A stretch of 64,000 nt of DNA from Mucilaginibacter sp. SMC90 (GTDB taxonomy: Bacteria > Bacteroidota > Bacteroidia > Sphingobacteriales > Sphingobacteriaceae), in the NCBI RefSeq assembly GCF_022811725.1, contig NZ_CP094527.1, positions 2,542,001-2,606,000 on the forward strand, in the 5' to 3' direction. The position numbers were made by a program, and so were the translations under genes. Under the pieces are notes generated by a model, which saw only the letters and a list, made by a program, of their open reading frames with translations, did not search any database and was not told the origin of the DNA. Below are positions 16,640 to 25,657 of the stretch, piece by piece (position 1 is the stretch's first letter; every line of letters begins with the position of its first letter).

Positions 16640-16831
16640 CTATGCTTGTTTCTTTTCGGGTGGGGTTGACACAATTTCACCAAATTCATTTACATATGCC
16701 AGCATGCTCTCAAGATCGCCGCTGGTTGCATTTTGTTTGCGCTCCTGTTTACGTTGTTCTTTATCTTCCTTTTTTTTCTGGCGGTTTTTTTCCAGTTGTT
16801 TTTTCATGAATGTTGCTTGCGATTTAGCCAT
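16640..16831 (-). CDS. Small basic coiled-coil protein, 63 aa
   Basis: The protein begins MAKSQATFMKKQLEKNRQKK and its first 35 residues are almost only Lys, Glu, Gln and Arg, predicted to be a charged helix; the tail has LESMLAYVNEFGEIVSTPPEKK. I recall similar short proteins in Sphingobacteriaceae next to cold-shock protein genes, but no cold-shock gene is present here. It is probably cytoplasmic and could bind RNA or the ribosome through its basic helix; this is inference. Same strand as, and about 110 bases upstream of, the lipoprotein gene. Confidence 0.65.
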   Translation of the reverse strand: MAKSQATFMKKQLEKNRQKKKEDKEQRKQERKQNATSGDLESMLAYVNEFGEIVSTPPEKKQA

Positions 16832-17188
16832 AATTATGATTAATTAAGTTAAACAATAGCTATTCCGTATAGCGATAAAAAGGCCGGGCAAGGCTATAAA
16901 TGCCTGTTTAAGTGTGCATGAAATGATCTTTAAGTTAAGTTCCGGGCAGCAACGGTATCAGCGGGAATAAAACAGATCAGCATCAAAAATAGCTTGGCGC
17001 TGTAAGCTGGAATAGCTTTAAAATTTTGCCGTTATACACAAAGATAGCAAAAATAGCCGGATTTTCAATAGTTCACCTTCATGATGCCATAAGCGTAGCC
17101 GAAAAATTCGATATAAAACAATCTTACATGTATTTTAAAATGGGGGATAGATGTTATATTTAGCCCGCAAACCAATTCAACAATCCTC
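16832..17188. other. Intergenic region between divergent genes
   Basis: About 357 bases with no supported gene. It serves the divergent genes at 16831 and 17189. A TATATTTA word at about 17154-17161 is close to a TAnnTTTG -7 box for the plus-strand gene. No hairpin of note and no cold-shock gene, although one is often found in this place. Confidence 0.4.
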
Positions 17189-18133
17189 ATGAAACGCAGA
17201 AACTTTGTTCAAAGCTCGGTATTGGCCGGTGCTTCGTTATTTACTACAAGTGTTTTAAAAGCTGCCTCACTTACCGGCGGTTCTGAACCTGCCGGCGAAG
17301 CAACAATAATTGCCGGCGACAAGCCTTTTAACCTTAATTATGGTATTCATGATGGCATGTTTAAAAACCATGCCGGCGATGATTTTATTGATCAAATAAA
17401 ATTTGCTTATGATAAGGGGTTTCGTGCTATTGAGGATAATGGTATGAGTGGCCGACCAGTTGAACAACAAAAGAAGATAGGTGACACCCTGGCAAAACTG
17501 GGTATGGCTATGGGCGTTTTTGTACAGCCTGGGCTGGGTAATGACAGCAACATGCTTGCCAACGGCAATGCCGACCAGGTTGAAAAATTCATAGCTTCCT
17601 GTAAACAGGCTATTGAAATAGCCAAGCGTATAGGTAGCAAGCTGGTTACCGTTGTTCCCGGCGATTTTGTACGTAAGCTGCCCATTGGTGTACAAACGGG
17701 CAATGTTATTGAAGCCCTGAAAAAAGGAACGGCTATACTTGAACCACATGGCATTATCATGGTGCTTGAGCCGCTGAGCGATAATCCCGATCTTTTTCTG
17801 CGTACTCCCGATCAGGCTTATGCTATTTGTAAGGCTGTAGGAAGTCCGTCATGTAAGATCCTGTATGATATGTACCACGTACAGCGTAACCAAGGCAACA
17901 TCATTCCAACGCTTGATTTAGTGTATGATGAGATAGGTTATTACCAGATAGGAGATAATCCCGGCAGGAAAGAACCCGGTACCGGCGAGGTTAATTATAA
18001 AAATATCTTTAAACACATTTATAATAAAGGCTACAAAGGCGTAATGGGTATGGAGCACGGCACAGCAGGAGCAGGGAAAGAAGGCGAACTTGCACTGATT
18101 AAAGCTTACCGGGAGGCTGATAGTTTTATTTAG
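17189..18133 (+). CDS. Exported hydroxypyruvate isomerase-like TIM-barrel protein
   Basis: A 314-residue AP-endonuclease-2/xylose-isomerase-like TIM barrel. The N-terminus MKRRNFVQSSVLAGASLFTT is a Tat-type signal (twin Arg 3-4). Barrel motifs include FAYDKGFRAIEDNGM, the metal-ligand stretch IMVLEPLSDNPD, LYDMYHVQRNQGN with a His/Asp pair, DNPGRKEPGTGEVNY and a late GMEHG. This matches the hydroxypyruvate isomerase/sugar phosphate isomerase-epimerase family. Substrate unknown; export suggests a role with sugars in the periplasm. Its last 8 bases overlap the convergent gene at 18126. Confidence 0.85.
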   Translation: MKRRNFVQSSVLAGASLFTTSVLKAASLTGGSEPAGEATIIAGDKPFNLNYGIHDGMFKNHAGDDFIDQIKFAYDKGFRAIEDNGMSGRPVEQQKKIGDTLAKLGMAMGVFVQPGLGNDSNMLANGNADQVEKFIASCKQAIEIAKRIGSKLVTVVPGDFVRKLPIGVQTGNVIEALKKGTAILEPHGIIMVLEPLSDNPDLFLRTPDQAYAICKAVGSPSCKILYDMYHVQRNQGNIIPTLDLVYDEIGYYQIGDNPGRKEPGTGEVNYKNIFKHIYNKGYKGVMGMEHGTAGAGKEGELALIKAYREADSFI

Positions 18134-19052
18134 CAGATGGGAGCTTTTGCTGAAGCTGTTTCCCAATGTCAATAAAACTCCTGTGATTGAGCGGGAACTC
18201 CAATATTACATGGGCGAGGCTTAAAATAAACAACCACTTGATGCCCATGCGATAATTGTAAAAATATAAACTTACCGAAGCTACCCAGAGCAGCAGGATC
18301 ATAAGTGCGTTAACCTTGCTTACACGATGCCAGTTGATGACCTTTGTTTTGCTGAACCAGTTTATGTAATGATAAGTATAGGCAAATGCTATTGTTCGGG
18401 TTAATATGATACTGGCAGTGTTGGTGTATATATTGATAGTTTGATTACGCAGCGTGGTGGTGTTTATGCGGGCAAAATGCTCATAGGAGTGTATTGCCCA
18501 TTGTGTTGGCACGTTGTGCATATTGTTAAATAATAAGCTTAACAACAATGGGCAAATTAAAAAGGTAATGAAAGCGATATAACCCGAAGCTCCTTTATGC
18601 TTTAATGCTCCCAGCAGTAAAAAAGCCCCGGTAAAAATATAAACGTGAATAAGCGTAGGGATATATAGTCCGAAAATAGTACGCAGTATGTTGTTTGATA
18701 GTAAAAAGTACCCCATTGCAATCAGCAATAAAAAGGCAAAAAACCTGTATAGGTTGGTGTTGATTACCAGTAATATGAACGAAAGGCCAAAGGTATAGTA
18801 TACCAAATTAGCCGAAGGTATTCTCAATACCAACGAAACGATTACAACTCCTGCAATTAATAGGTAATCGTATTGTTTAAGCGTGAAAAACTGGCGGGTA
18901 TTCAGCCATGATATCTCGGTGAGGTAATGCAGCGGGCCCAGTATGGCGTATGATAACAGTACCAGCTCAAACGGAATAAACAGTGCAAATACAGCCGAAG
19001 CCAGCATAGCCACTATGTTTAAATAATTGATGCGGGTAATAATGGCGGTCAT
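18126..19052 (-). CDS. Polytopic membrane protein of unknown function
   Basis: A 308-residue protein with about nine predicted transmembrane helices. Polar residues in helices are grouped: GPLHYLTEISW (about 38-48), LIHVYIFTG, AYTYHYINW and near the C-terminus LAHVILEFPLNHRSF. This pattern of several conserved-looking histidines and acidic residues within the membrane would fit a metal-dependent membrane enzyme or a transporter; a distant resemblance to membrane hydroxylase or carotenoid-cleavage (Brp/Blh) families was considered but is not firm. It overlaps the end of the convergent isomerase-like gene by 8 bases. Confidence 0.6.
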   Translation of the reverse strand: MTAIITRINYLNIVAMLASAVFALFIPFELVLLSYAILGPLHYLTEISWLNTRQFFTLKQYDYLLIAGVVIVSLVLRIPSANLVYYTFGLSFILLVINTNLYRFFAFLLLIAMGYFLLSNNILRTIFGLYIPTLIHVYIFTGAFLLLGALKHKGASGYIAFITFLICPLLLSLLFNNMHNVPTQWAIHSYEHFARINTTTLRNQTINIYTNTASIILTRTIAFAYTYHYINWFSKTKVINWHRVSKVNALMILLLWVASVSLYFYNYRMGIKWLFILSLAHVILEFPLNHRSFIDIGKQLQQKLPSAK

Positions 19053-19138
19053 TAATTGCTGATAGAAATTGTATTAGGTGAATTTACCGGCAAATTACGC
19101 AATCGCCAAATAGTAAACTAAATACTTATTTTTAATCG

Positions 19139-20290
19139 ATGAAACTTAAGCTTCTCCTCTTTTTTCTTCTAATATCGAACACCCTTTTTGCCCAGGATAC
19201 TCTTTTTGCCCGAAAATTAGTTGATACATTAACATCCCCTTATTTTTGGGGCAGGGGTTATGCTAAGGATGGTGTGCAAAAAGCTGCCGTGTTTTTGAGT
19301 GCCCAGTTAAAATCATATGGTGTAAAGCCTATGGATGGCAAAAACTTTTTACAGGATTTTAGCTATCCGGTTAATACTTTTCCAAGTAAGATGGAGGTTA
19401 CGGTTAATGGGAAGCAACTCAAACCCGGCAAGGATTTTATCGTTTCGCCGGATAGCCGCGGAGTGACGGGTACCGGGCAACTGATCAAAAAAGATAGTAC
19501 CCATTTTATCGATCAGCAAAACAGGATCATTTTATCGCTGGAGGATAAGCTAACCTGGTCGGTAGAGGGGAAAACTTTGGATTATACGGTGATACAGGTT
19601 GATAAAAAAGCTATTAAAGAAACTCCGGTAACGCTTAGCGTTGCTATTGAGAACAAGCTGATACCTGATTTTAAAACAGCCAATATTTGCGGTATAGTAA
19701 AAGGGACATCTAAACCCGATTCCATTATCGTGATCACTGCACACTATGATCATTTGGGCGGCATGGGCAATAAAACTTATTTCCCCGGCGCTAATGATAA
19801 TGCCAGTGGCATTGCCGAACTGATGGGGCTTGCCCGCTATTATGCTAAAAACCCCTTGCCGTTCAGCGTAGCTTTTATTTGTTTTTCGGGCGAGGAAGCC
19901 GGTTTACTTGGCTCAAAATATTTTACGCAAAACCCGCTTATCGCACTTAAAAATATCCGATTCCTCATTAATCTTGATTTAAACGGAACCGGGGTTGACG
20001 GCATAACCGTGGTAAATGCCAGCGTTTATCCCAAAGAGTTTACCACTATACAACAGATCAATAAGGAGAATAATTATTTTGTAAAAGTGGCTCCGCGCGG
20101 TAAGGCAGCTAACAGCGATCATTATTTTTTTACCGAACAGGGTGTCCCTGCATTTTTTATTTACACATTGGGCGGTATAAAAGCTTATCATGATGTTTTT
20201 GACATCAGCGCTACGCTGCCACTCAATAAATATGCTGAATTGTTTAACCTGATAGTTAAATTTAACAGTAGAATTGCTGGTTCCCGATAG
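19139..20290 (+). CDS. Secreted M28 family zinc aminopeptidase
   Basis: A 383-residue protein with a signal peptide ending ...LFAQ (about residue 19), an N-terminal PA-like insert (about 60-180) and an M28 catalytic domain. The zinc site and active-site residues are visible: TAHYDHLGG, GANDNASG, FSGEEAGLLGS (general base Glu), LDLNGTG and a late YHD. Members cleave N-terminal amino acids from peptides in the periplasm or outside. It is followed 23 bases later by an acetyltransferase gene on the same strand. No inhibitor or partner is obvious. Confidence 0.9.
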   Translation: MKLKLLLFFLLISNTLFAQDTLFARKLVDTLTSPYFWGRGYAKDGVQKAAVFLSAQLKSYGVKPMDGKNFLQDFSYPVNTFPSKMEVTVNGKQLKPGKDFIVSPDSRGVTGTGQLIKKDSTHFIDQQNRIILSLEDKLTWSVEGKTLDYTVIQVDKKAIKETPVTLSVAIENKLIPDFKTANICGIVKGTSKPDSIIVITAHYDHLGGMGNKTYFPGANDNASGIAELMGLARYYAKNPLPFSVAFICFSGEEAGLLGSKYFTQNPLIALKNIRFLINLDLNGTGVDGITVVNASVYPKEFTTIQQINKENNYFVKVAPRGKAANSDHYFFTEQGVPAFFIYTLGGIKAYHDVFDISATLPLNKYAELFNLIVKFNSRIAGSR

Positions 20291-20313
20291 CCGGTTAATC
20301 AATTTAGTTATTT

Positions 20314-20865
20314 ATGCTTAATCCAAACTTTAATCCGTTTCCTGTTTTAATAACCGAGCAACTCATCTTAAGGCGTTTTACCGTTGAAGATGCTGCCGAT
20401 CTGTTTGAGATGAGATCTGACGAAACGGTGATGCGGTACATCCATCGGCCAATCAGTAAAACTGTTGATGATGCCTTTGCTTTGATAGGCGTGATAGATG
20501 AGCTGATTGGTAAAAATGATGGCATTACCTGGTGTATCTGCCTGAAAAACAGTGATAAGTATATAGGGAGCATAGGCTTTTGGCGAATTGAAAAACAGAA
20601 TCATCGTGCAGAGATAGGATACCTTTTAAATCCTGCGTTCCAGGGGCGCGGGCTCATGCAGGAAGCCATGGCAGCGGCTGTCAACTATGGGTTTAATGTG
20701 CTTTTGCTACACTCGGTAGAAGCCCGTGTGAGTCCGGATAATGTCGCATCAATTAAATTGTTGCTTAAAAATAAATTTGTGCAGGAAGCCTATTTTAAAG
20801 AGGATCACTTGTTTAACGGTGATTTTGAAGACACTTTGGTGTATACGTTATTAACACAAAATTAA
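20314..20865 (+). CDS. GNAT acetyltransferase, RimJ/RimL type
   Basis: The 183-residue protein is a GNAT fold enzyme of the RimJ/L branch: LRRFTVEDAADLFEMRSDE at the N-terminus, the central IGSIGFWRIEKQNHRAEIGY strand-turn and the acetyl-CoA loop NPAFQGRGLMQEAM. The branch acetylates N-terminal amines of proteins or small molecules; the substrate here is unknown. Probably cytoplasmic. It lies 23 bases after the M28 peptidase gene and may share its transcript. Confidence 0.85.
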   Translation: MLNPNFNPFPVLITEQLILRRFTVEDAADLFEMRSDETVMRYIHRPISKTVDDAFALIGVIDELIGKNDGITWCICLKNSDKYIGSIGFWRIEKQNHRAEIGYLLNPAFQGRGLMQEAMAAAVNYGFNVLLLHSVEARVSPDNVASIKLLLKNKFVQEAYFKEDHLFNGDFEDTLVYTLLTQN

Positions 20866-21005
20866 ATCTGTTAACAAATTAATTATGCCAGCTATTTTTA
20901 ATTAAAAAAAAATGATGCATGTTTACGCATAGAAACCAATTATACCTGTGCTGAAAACAATTCAGTTTAAATGGGGTTAACATTAAAAAACAAAAGAAAC
21001 TTATC

Positions 21006-21221
21006 ATGGCAACAGAAAAAGGAAGCGGTATTACCGCTTATTCAGTGAAGACAAAAACTAAAAATGTACCGATGATCAATCCCGTTATCGACGTAAAATC
21101 GGGCAGATACATTGCCACAGGAACTGACAGTGAAGGTAATAAGATGGCTGCCATTATGGGTAAAGCTACTGCCGAAGAACATATCAAAAATGGTAATGCA
21201 AAAAAAGGCTCAGGCTGGTAA
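21006..21221 (+). CDS. Small conserved-looking protein, 71 aa
   Basis: A 71-residue hydrophilic protein (MATEKGSGITAYSVKTKTKN...) with a Lys-rich C-terminal tail ending KKGSGW. It has its own upstream region of about 140 bases and a perfect terminator just after the stop, which supports expression as a separate unit. No known domain is recognised and there is no signal peptide. Its composition (Gly, Lys, Thr, Ile) recalls small basic proteins of Sphingobacteriaceae of unknown role. Confidence 0.6.
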   Translation: MATEKGSGITAYSVKTKTKNVPMINPVIDVKSGRYIATGTDSEGNKMAAIMGKATAEEHIKNGNAKKGSGW

Positions 21222-21239
21222 ATAAAAATTAAAAAAAGA

Positions 21240-21272
21240 ATCGCCCTGTATTTTTATTAAATGCAGGGCGAT
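21240..21272. terminator. Terminator after the 71-aa gene
   Basis: Perfect 9-bp arms ATCGCCCTG and CAGGGCGAT with a 15-base loop. It is placed 18 bases after the plus-strand stop codon and before the converging gene at 21367. Confidence 0.7.
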
Positions 21273-21366
21273 CTTGTGTTTTATACCGCTGTGGATAACA
21301 TACTTCGCCTTTGCTTTTCTTTTGGCAGTTCGGGTATAACTTGAAATCTGCAGGAACGCAAAATTG

Positions 21367-22128
21367 TTATTGATTTGCCCATTTGTAATCAGACTCATCA
21401 GTAAATTCGTGGAAAGTTATTCGTCTTAAATATCCTTCCAGTTCGTCAAGCGTATTAGTGTCAGGGCTTATTACTATTTCTGAACCCTGTTTTTCAAGAG
21501 ATGCTTTAATAATTACTTCGTAATTTTTGGTGTGGATTCCAAATTCAAGATTGTTAAACCATTTATTGTTGGCTATTATTTTTCCATAAAACATCGCATG
21601 ATGAAAAGATTTAAGTAATTCTGCCGATTTCAAAAGATCACCTTTTAAATCAAAGAAATTTACCGAAATTGTGGCCGAATCGCCATTTTTTTCCAATAGT
21701 AATGAGGCTTGGTGTTTTCTATCTTTAGAAGGTTTTCTCTTTAATTCCTTTTTATAGATGAACCCGCATTCAATTACTTTATGATAAGCGCTGTCGAAAA
21801 CAGCTTTATCCCATCCGTATTTTTCTGCACAAAGAATAGTTATCCTGTGTATGGCGTTCAGGATAATTTTATTCTGATTTTCGGGTGAGCTTAGCCAATA
21901 TTCCTTTTCGTTAAAAACAGCTTCAACATGTAGTATGCTTCCAAAATACCCTCTTATACAATCTTCATTTCCAATGTCAACGGAAATTCTTGTAGTACCT
22001 GTAGGTTTGTAACCGTTAAGAAAATCAATGTATAAGTCGGAGATTAGATTGTTTCGAATAGCCAAATCTTTATTGTTACTGTTTTCAGAGTGGCAGTAAA
22101 GCGTAATATCATAAAATCCGTAACGCAT
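21367..22128 (-). CDS. Hypothetical protein, 253 aa
   Basis: No family is recognised. The protein is soluble, without signal peptide or membrane helix, with an alternating alpha/beta character (for example RISVDIGNEDCIRGYFGSILHVEA and ATISVNFFDLKGD). The central part is Lys-rich (KKELKRKPSKDRKH). Its lower G+C and higher Lys/Asn/Ile content compared with neighbours may point to recent acquisition. It lies just downstream (14 bases) of the YdeI-like gene on the same strand and could be co-transcribed. Function unknown. Confidence 0.55.
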   Translation of the reverse strand: MRYGFYDITLYCHSENSNNKDLAIRNNLISDLYIDFLNGYKPTGTTRISVDIGNEDCIRGYFGSILHVEAVFNEKEYWLSSPENQNKIILNAIHRITILCAEKYGWDKAVFDSAYHKVIECGFIYKKELKRKPSKDRKHQASLLLEKNGDSATISVNFFDLKGDLLKSAELLKSFHHAMFYGKIIANNKWFNNLEFGIHTKNYEVIIKASLEKQGSEIVISPDTNTLDELEGYLRRITFHEFTDESDYKWANQ

Positions 22129-22142
22129 AATTCTCTTTAGTT

Positions 22143-22802
22143 TTACTTATCCGATGGGTTCTTCTTTTTATTCTGCAGCATTTCAACCATTTTAATTAAA
22201 CGGTCCCGTCGGGTTTTTTCCTGTTTGGCTGTGAGGATCCAAAGCACATATTCTTTTTTATGACTGTAGGCCAGTGATTGAAAGTAATCAAGAACGCCCG
22301 AATGTCGCTCCAATGTTTCCTTTACATAGTCGGGCAGGGTAACTATTTTGTTATCGATATCAATAAAAGCACTGTGCTCGTTGTTCCGAACAGCGTCATT
22401 ACGCCCCTCAGAAACCTTTACTGCTTCAACAGGGCGGAAACGTAATGCTGTCCATACTTCGTTAATTGCTGCTGAGGCTACCGGCCGAAGGCCATATTGC
22501 GCGGGTGCGTCCCAACTGCTCATCATTTCCAGGTCTGTTTGGATACCCGAATTTTTTTTGGGGTAGATGATCCAGAAAACGGTGTCGGTTTTAAGCAAAG
22601 GGCTTACTACCTTGAGTTCAGAGACAAGTTCGCTGCTGTTTTTTACAAATAACTGTATGCCATTAAATTCGCCGTCGGTACCAAAAATGAGGTTGGTGTT
22701 ATCAGGCAAGGGGGATAAACTGTCGGGATAGCCATTAGGAGCATTTTTAATTAGCCAGCGCGAATTTGGTTTGATCAGCAATTTTTTGGCAAGGGCATTC
22801 AT
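22143..22802 (-). CDS. YdeI/OmpD-associated family protein
   Basis: With the start at 22802 the protein has 219 residues. The C-terminal part (about 125-219) matches the YdeI/OmpD-associated domain: LPDYVKETLERHSGVLDYFQSLAYSHKKEYVLWILTAK followed by a RRDRLIKMVEMLQ helix. The N-terminal half resembles the DUF3052-like domain often fused to it (GYPDSLSPLPDN...FVKNSSEL). The family is linked to bacteriocin or peptide resistance in some bacteria, but the biochemical role is unclear. The frame extends upstream to 22913, yet the extra 37 residues lack family similarity. Confidence 0.75.
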   Translation of the reverse strand: MNALAKKLLIKPNSRWLIKNAPNGYPDSLSPLPDNTNLIFGTDGEFNGIQLFVKNSSELVSELKVVSPLLKTDTVFWIIYPKKNSGIQTDLEMMSSWDAPAQYGLRPVASAAINEVWTALRFRPVEAVKVSEGRNDAVRNNEHSAFIDIDNKIVTLPDYVKETLERHSGVLDYFQSLAYSHKKEYVLWILTAKQEKTRRDRLIKMVEMLQNKKKNPSDK

Positions 22803-22925
22803 TGTAAATAGTTTGATAATGGATGAGGCTAATGTAAGCATTAAATTAAAATAGAATGACAAGCCGCAACCCCCGCTACGGGGTATTTTTAATAGCTTTG
22901 CCCTTACCACCATCAGCCAATTTCA

Positions 22926-23603
22926 ATGACGCATATACTTGATAACCCTGCCTGGAACGCGCTTAGTACCGGTAATAAAACTCTTGCACAGGGAAATGAT
23001 ACTGCTAAATATTTCCCGAAAGAAATATCACCCTTTGTTGGGATTCCCGAAGTATCTGCCGAAAACTTTAGTGCCCTTTATGATTCCATTCCTTTTGAAA
23101 GTTATTTCATATTTATAGCCCCGCATGATATTGTGATACCCGAACGGTGGACAATAGTGCAATATCTGAAATGCCTGCAAATGGTTTTTGAGGGAGAGGT
23201 GCCTGCCAATATTTCGGATGATGGCCTTGTACCGCTTACAGGGCAGCATGTGCCTCAAATGCTTGAACTGACCCAATTGACCAACCCGGGCCCTTTTATA
23301 GACCGAACCATTGAATTTGGACATTATCAGGGTATTTTTGATGATGGTAAACTGGTTGCAATGGCTGGCCAGCGTTTAAACCCCACGCCTTATGCCGAGA
23401 TCAGTGCTGTTTGCACCCATCCCGACTACCTGGGGCGTGGTTATGCGGGCAAATTATTGTTGAACCAGGTTAAACGCATTGAAGAGGCTTCCGAAATACC
23501 TTTTTTGCATGTAAAGGCCGAAAATGAAAGGGCTATTAAAGTATATGAAAAGCTCGGTTTTGTGACCAGAAAGGAAATGTCGTTTTATGTGTTAAAGAAG
23601 TAA
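22926..23603 (+). CDS. GNAT acetyltransferase (FR47-like)
   Basis: A 225-residue GNAT enzyme. The C-terminal half carries the fold: FDDGKLVAMAGQRL, AEISAVCTHPDYLGRGYAGKL (acetyl-CoA loop in GRGYAG) and FLHVKAENERAIKVYEKLGF. The N-terminal 110 residues are a family-specific extension. Probably cytoplasmic; substrate unknown. The gene is divergent from the YdeI-like gene and ends 12 bases before a GTCATTGCGAG palindrome. Confidence 0.85.
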   Translation: MTHILDNPAWNALSTGNKTLAQGNDTAKYFPKEISPFVGIPEVSAENFSALYDSIPFESYFIFIAPHDIVIPERWTIVQYLKCLQMVFEGEVPANISDDGLVPLTGQHVPQMLELTQLTNPGPFIDRTIEFGHYQGIFDDGKLVAMAGQRLNPTPYAEISAVCTHPDYLGRGYAGKLLLNQVKRIEEASEIPFLHVKAENERAIKVYEKLGFVTRKEMSFYVLKK

Positions 23604-23615
23604 TTTCAAAAAAAT

Positions 23616-23703
23616 GTCATTGCGAGGAGGAACGACGAAGCAATCGCATGCTTTACAGAGCGGCTATCCCTCCGTGCGATTGCCGCGCTGCGCTCGCAAT
23701 GAC
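23616..23703. repeat. GTCATTGCGAG palindromic repeat, copy 3
   Basis: An 88-base inverted repeat, ends GTCATTGCGAG and CTCGCAATGAC, with inner arms GAAGCAATCGCA / TGCGATTGC. It sits between the converging acetyltransferase and SpoU methyltransferase genes and may act as a terminator for both. A short frame through it is not a gene. Confidence 0.85.
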
Positions 23704-23711
23704 ATATTTAT

Positions 23712-24242
23712 TTATATCGCCATCTTGGCAAAAAAGTCCCAAAGCACGATCCCTGCGGACACAACAATATTAAACGAATGCTTGGTGCCAAATTGAGGGA
23801 TTTCAATACATTCATCAATAACCTGCATTACTTCATCGCTTACGCCGTTTACTTCGTTACCAAAAATCAGGGCGTATTTGCCGTCTTCGGCGGGTTGAAA
23901 TTCGTGGAGCATGGTACTGTTTTCGGCTTGCTCAATGGCTATGATCCGGTAGCCTTCTTTACGTAATTGTTCAACGGCCAGTAAAGGGGTATCGTAGTAG
24001 GTCCAGTTAACGGATTGGGTTGCACCAAGGGCGGTTTTTTCGATTTCGCGGTGGGGAGGCTGGGCGGTGATACCACAAAGGCAAATCTGTTCAACCGCAA
24101 AACCGTCGGATGTACGAAAGATAGAGCCGATGTTATGCATGCTGCGTACGTTATCTAACACAACAGCTACCGGTAATTTATCCTGTGCTTTAAATTCATC
24201 AACCGTAGCCCGGTTCAGCTCATCCAATTTTAATTTGCGCAT
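23712..24242 (-). CDS. RNA 2'-O-methyltransferase, SpoU/TrmH family
   Basis: A 176-residue SPOUT enzyme with its three motifs in order: VLDNVRSMHNIGSIFRTSDG (motif 1, with the catalytic Arg in the FRTSD part), FGNEVNGVS (motif 2) and IPQFGTKHSFNIVVSAGIVL (motif 3). It would 2'-O-methylate a tRNA or rRNA ribose using S-adenosylmethionine. The short length without an N-terminal L30e-like domain is typical of the TrmH/TrmL-like branch; the target nucleotide cannot be decided. The upstream gap holds a small inverted repeat. Confidence 0.9.
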   Translation of the reverse strand: MRKLKLDELNRATVDEFKAQDKLPVAVVLDNVRSMHNIGSIFRTSDGFAVEQICLCGITAQPPHREIEKTALGATQSVNWTYYDTPLLAVEQLRKEGYRIIAIEQAENSTMLHEFQPAEDGKYALIFGNEVNGVSDEVMQVIDECIEIPQFGTKHSFNIVVSAGIVLWDFFAKMAI

Positions 24243-24254
24243 CCCTATAGTTTA

Positions 24255-24312
24255 TTAGTTAAATGGTTCATTAGTTCATTGGTGTTTACCGCAATGAGCT
24301 AATGAACCATTA
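24255..24312. repeat. Inverted repeat ATGGTTCATTAG...CTAATGAACCAT
   Basis: Words AATGGTTCATTAGTTCATTG and CAATGAGCTAATGAACCATT form an imperfect hairpin between galK and the methyltransferase gene. Related to the ATGAACCATGAAC words at 3242-3322. Confidence 0.5.
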
Positions 24313-24341
24313 TGAGGGCGCAAAAATATTAAAAAAAGCTG

Positions 24342-25508
24342 TTAGTTAAGTACAGATGCAAGTTCGCCTACGCCATCTCCAATAAGGGAGCTGTAAACAG
24401 ATGGGGCATAGCCTATTTTTTGCGTATAATATTCGGTAACTTCCTTGCTGAAATTGTCAAATGCGTCGCCTTTTACCAGGGCAATAGCACAACCACCGAA
24501 ACCTGCACCCGTCATACGTGCACCCGCAACGTCAGGGTTGGTTTTGCTGTATTCAGCAACAGTATCAAGTTCAACGCCGCTTACCTCGTATAGATCACGC
24601 AGTGAATCGTGCGAAGCGTACATCAATTTACCAAACTCTGCCAGATTGTTGGCAGCAAGGGCAGCAGCGGCCAATTTTACGCGGTCGTTCTCTTCAATAA
24701 CGTGTTTGGCGCGTTTTAATACTATAGGGTCTGTTATAAGGTGTTTGTATTGCTCAAAAGTAGCACTGTCTATTTCACAAAGGTATTTGATATCCAGTTG
24801 CTGTTGCAAGGCGCCAAGGGCAGCCTGGCATTCCTGCACGCGTTCATTGTATTTTGATTCGGCCAGTTTGCGGGGCTTGTTGGTGTTTATAATAGCAAGT
24901 ACATAATCACCAAGGTTGCTGTCAACTGCCTGGTAATCCAGTGTATCACAATTAAGCATTAAGGCCTTGTTTTTTTCGCCGAAGGCTACTGCAAATTGGT
25001 CCATAATACCGCAGTTAACGCCAATAAAGTTGTTTTCTACATCTTTTGATAGCTTTACCAAGTCAAGCTTGCTGTAACCGCTTGTAAACAGATCGTTAAG
25101 TGCGTAGGAGGTAACCACTTCGATAGAAGCAGATGATGAAAGTCCGGAACCAATAGGGATATCGCCATAAAATAACATATCCAGTCCTTTTAGCTGATGA
25201 CCATCCTTAATAAAACGGTTAATTACGCCAATAGGGAAGTTAAACCAGTTTTCGCCGGTTTTTTCGTAATTAAGTTGCAACGGGATATCTTTTTGCTCAT
25301 TAAAATTTAAACTTCTGAAGCGGAAAATGCCATCCTCATTTGGCGATGTCAATAAATAAGTGCCAAAAGTAATGGCGCAAGGCATAACCAAACCTCCGTT
25401 GTAATCAATGTGCTCGCCTATAAGGTTTACACGGCCCGGCGAAAAGTATGCGTTGTCTGCTTCTTTGTTAAAGATCTTAATAAATTCCTGGTGCAAATTA
25501 TTCTTCAT
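24342..25508 (-). CDS. galK: Galactokinase
   Basis: A 388-residue GHMP kinase that phosphorylates alpha-D-galactose at C1 (Leloir pathway). The galactokinase signature GRVNLIGEHIDYNGG is near the N-terminus; the ATP loop GSGLSSSASIEV, VNCGIMDQFAVAFG with the catalytic Asp, and GARMTGAGFGGCAIALV near the C-terminus complete the set. No galT, galE or mutarotase is adjacent, so it is transcribed alone, divergent from the YciI gene at 25658. The 149-base AT-rich divergent gap holds the promoters; a TAATATTTG word on the minus strand is near the -7 consensus with one extra base. Confidence 0.95.
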   Translation of the reverse strand: MKNNLHQEFIKIFNKEADNAYFSPGRVNLIGEHIDYNGGLVMPCAITFGTYLLTSPNEDGIFRFRSLNFNEQKDIPLQLNYEKTGENWFNFPIGVINRFIKDGHQLKGLDMLFYGDIPIGSGLSSSASIEVVTSYALNDLFTSGYSKLDLVKLSKDVENNFIGVNCGIMDQFAVAFGEKNKALMLNCDTLDYQAVDSNLGDYVLAIINTNKPRKLAESKYNERVQECQAALGALQQQLDIKYLCEIDSATFEQYKHLITDPIVLKRAKHVIEENDRVKLAAAALAANNLAEFGKLMYASHDSLRDLYEVSGVELDTVAEYSKTNPDVAGARMTGAGFGGCAIALVKGDAFDNFSKEVTEYYTQKIGYAPSVYSSLIGDGVGELASVLN

Positions 25509-25657
25509 TATTCAGGTTAGTTTTTCGGAAAACAAATATTATAAAAATTGTCAACTTTACAGTTATAAATTTAATTTAATTTTTAATTTATTTTAATGAG
25601 ATAGTTTTGCAGATATTCGAACCGGATAAAATCAGTTTAACAAGTCAAATAAATACT

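Noticed and set aside
18126..19052. Beta-carotene 15,15'-dioxygenase (Brp/Blh) call for the membrane protein
   Set aside because: His residues are present, but the order and spacing of motifs could not be matched with confidence.
23614..23796. 60-codon frame through a GTCATTGCGAG repeat
   Set aside because: The first half is the palindromic repeat and the second half overlaps the SpoU gene in antisense.
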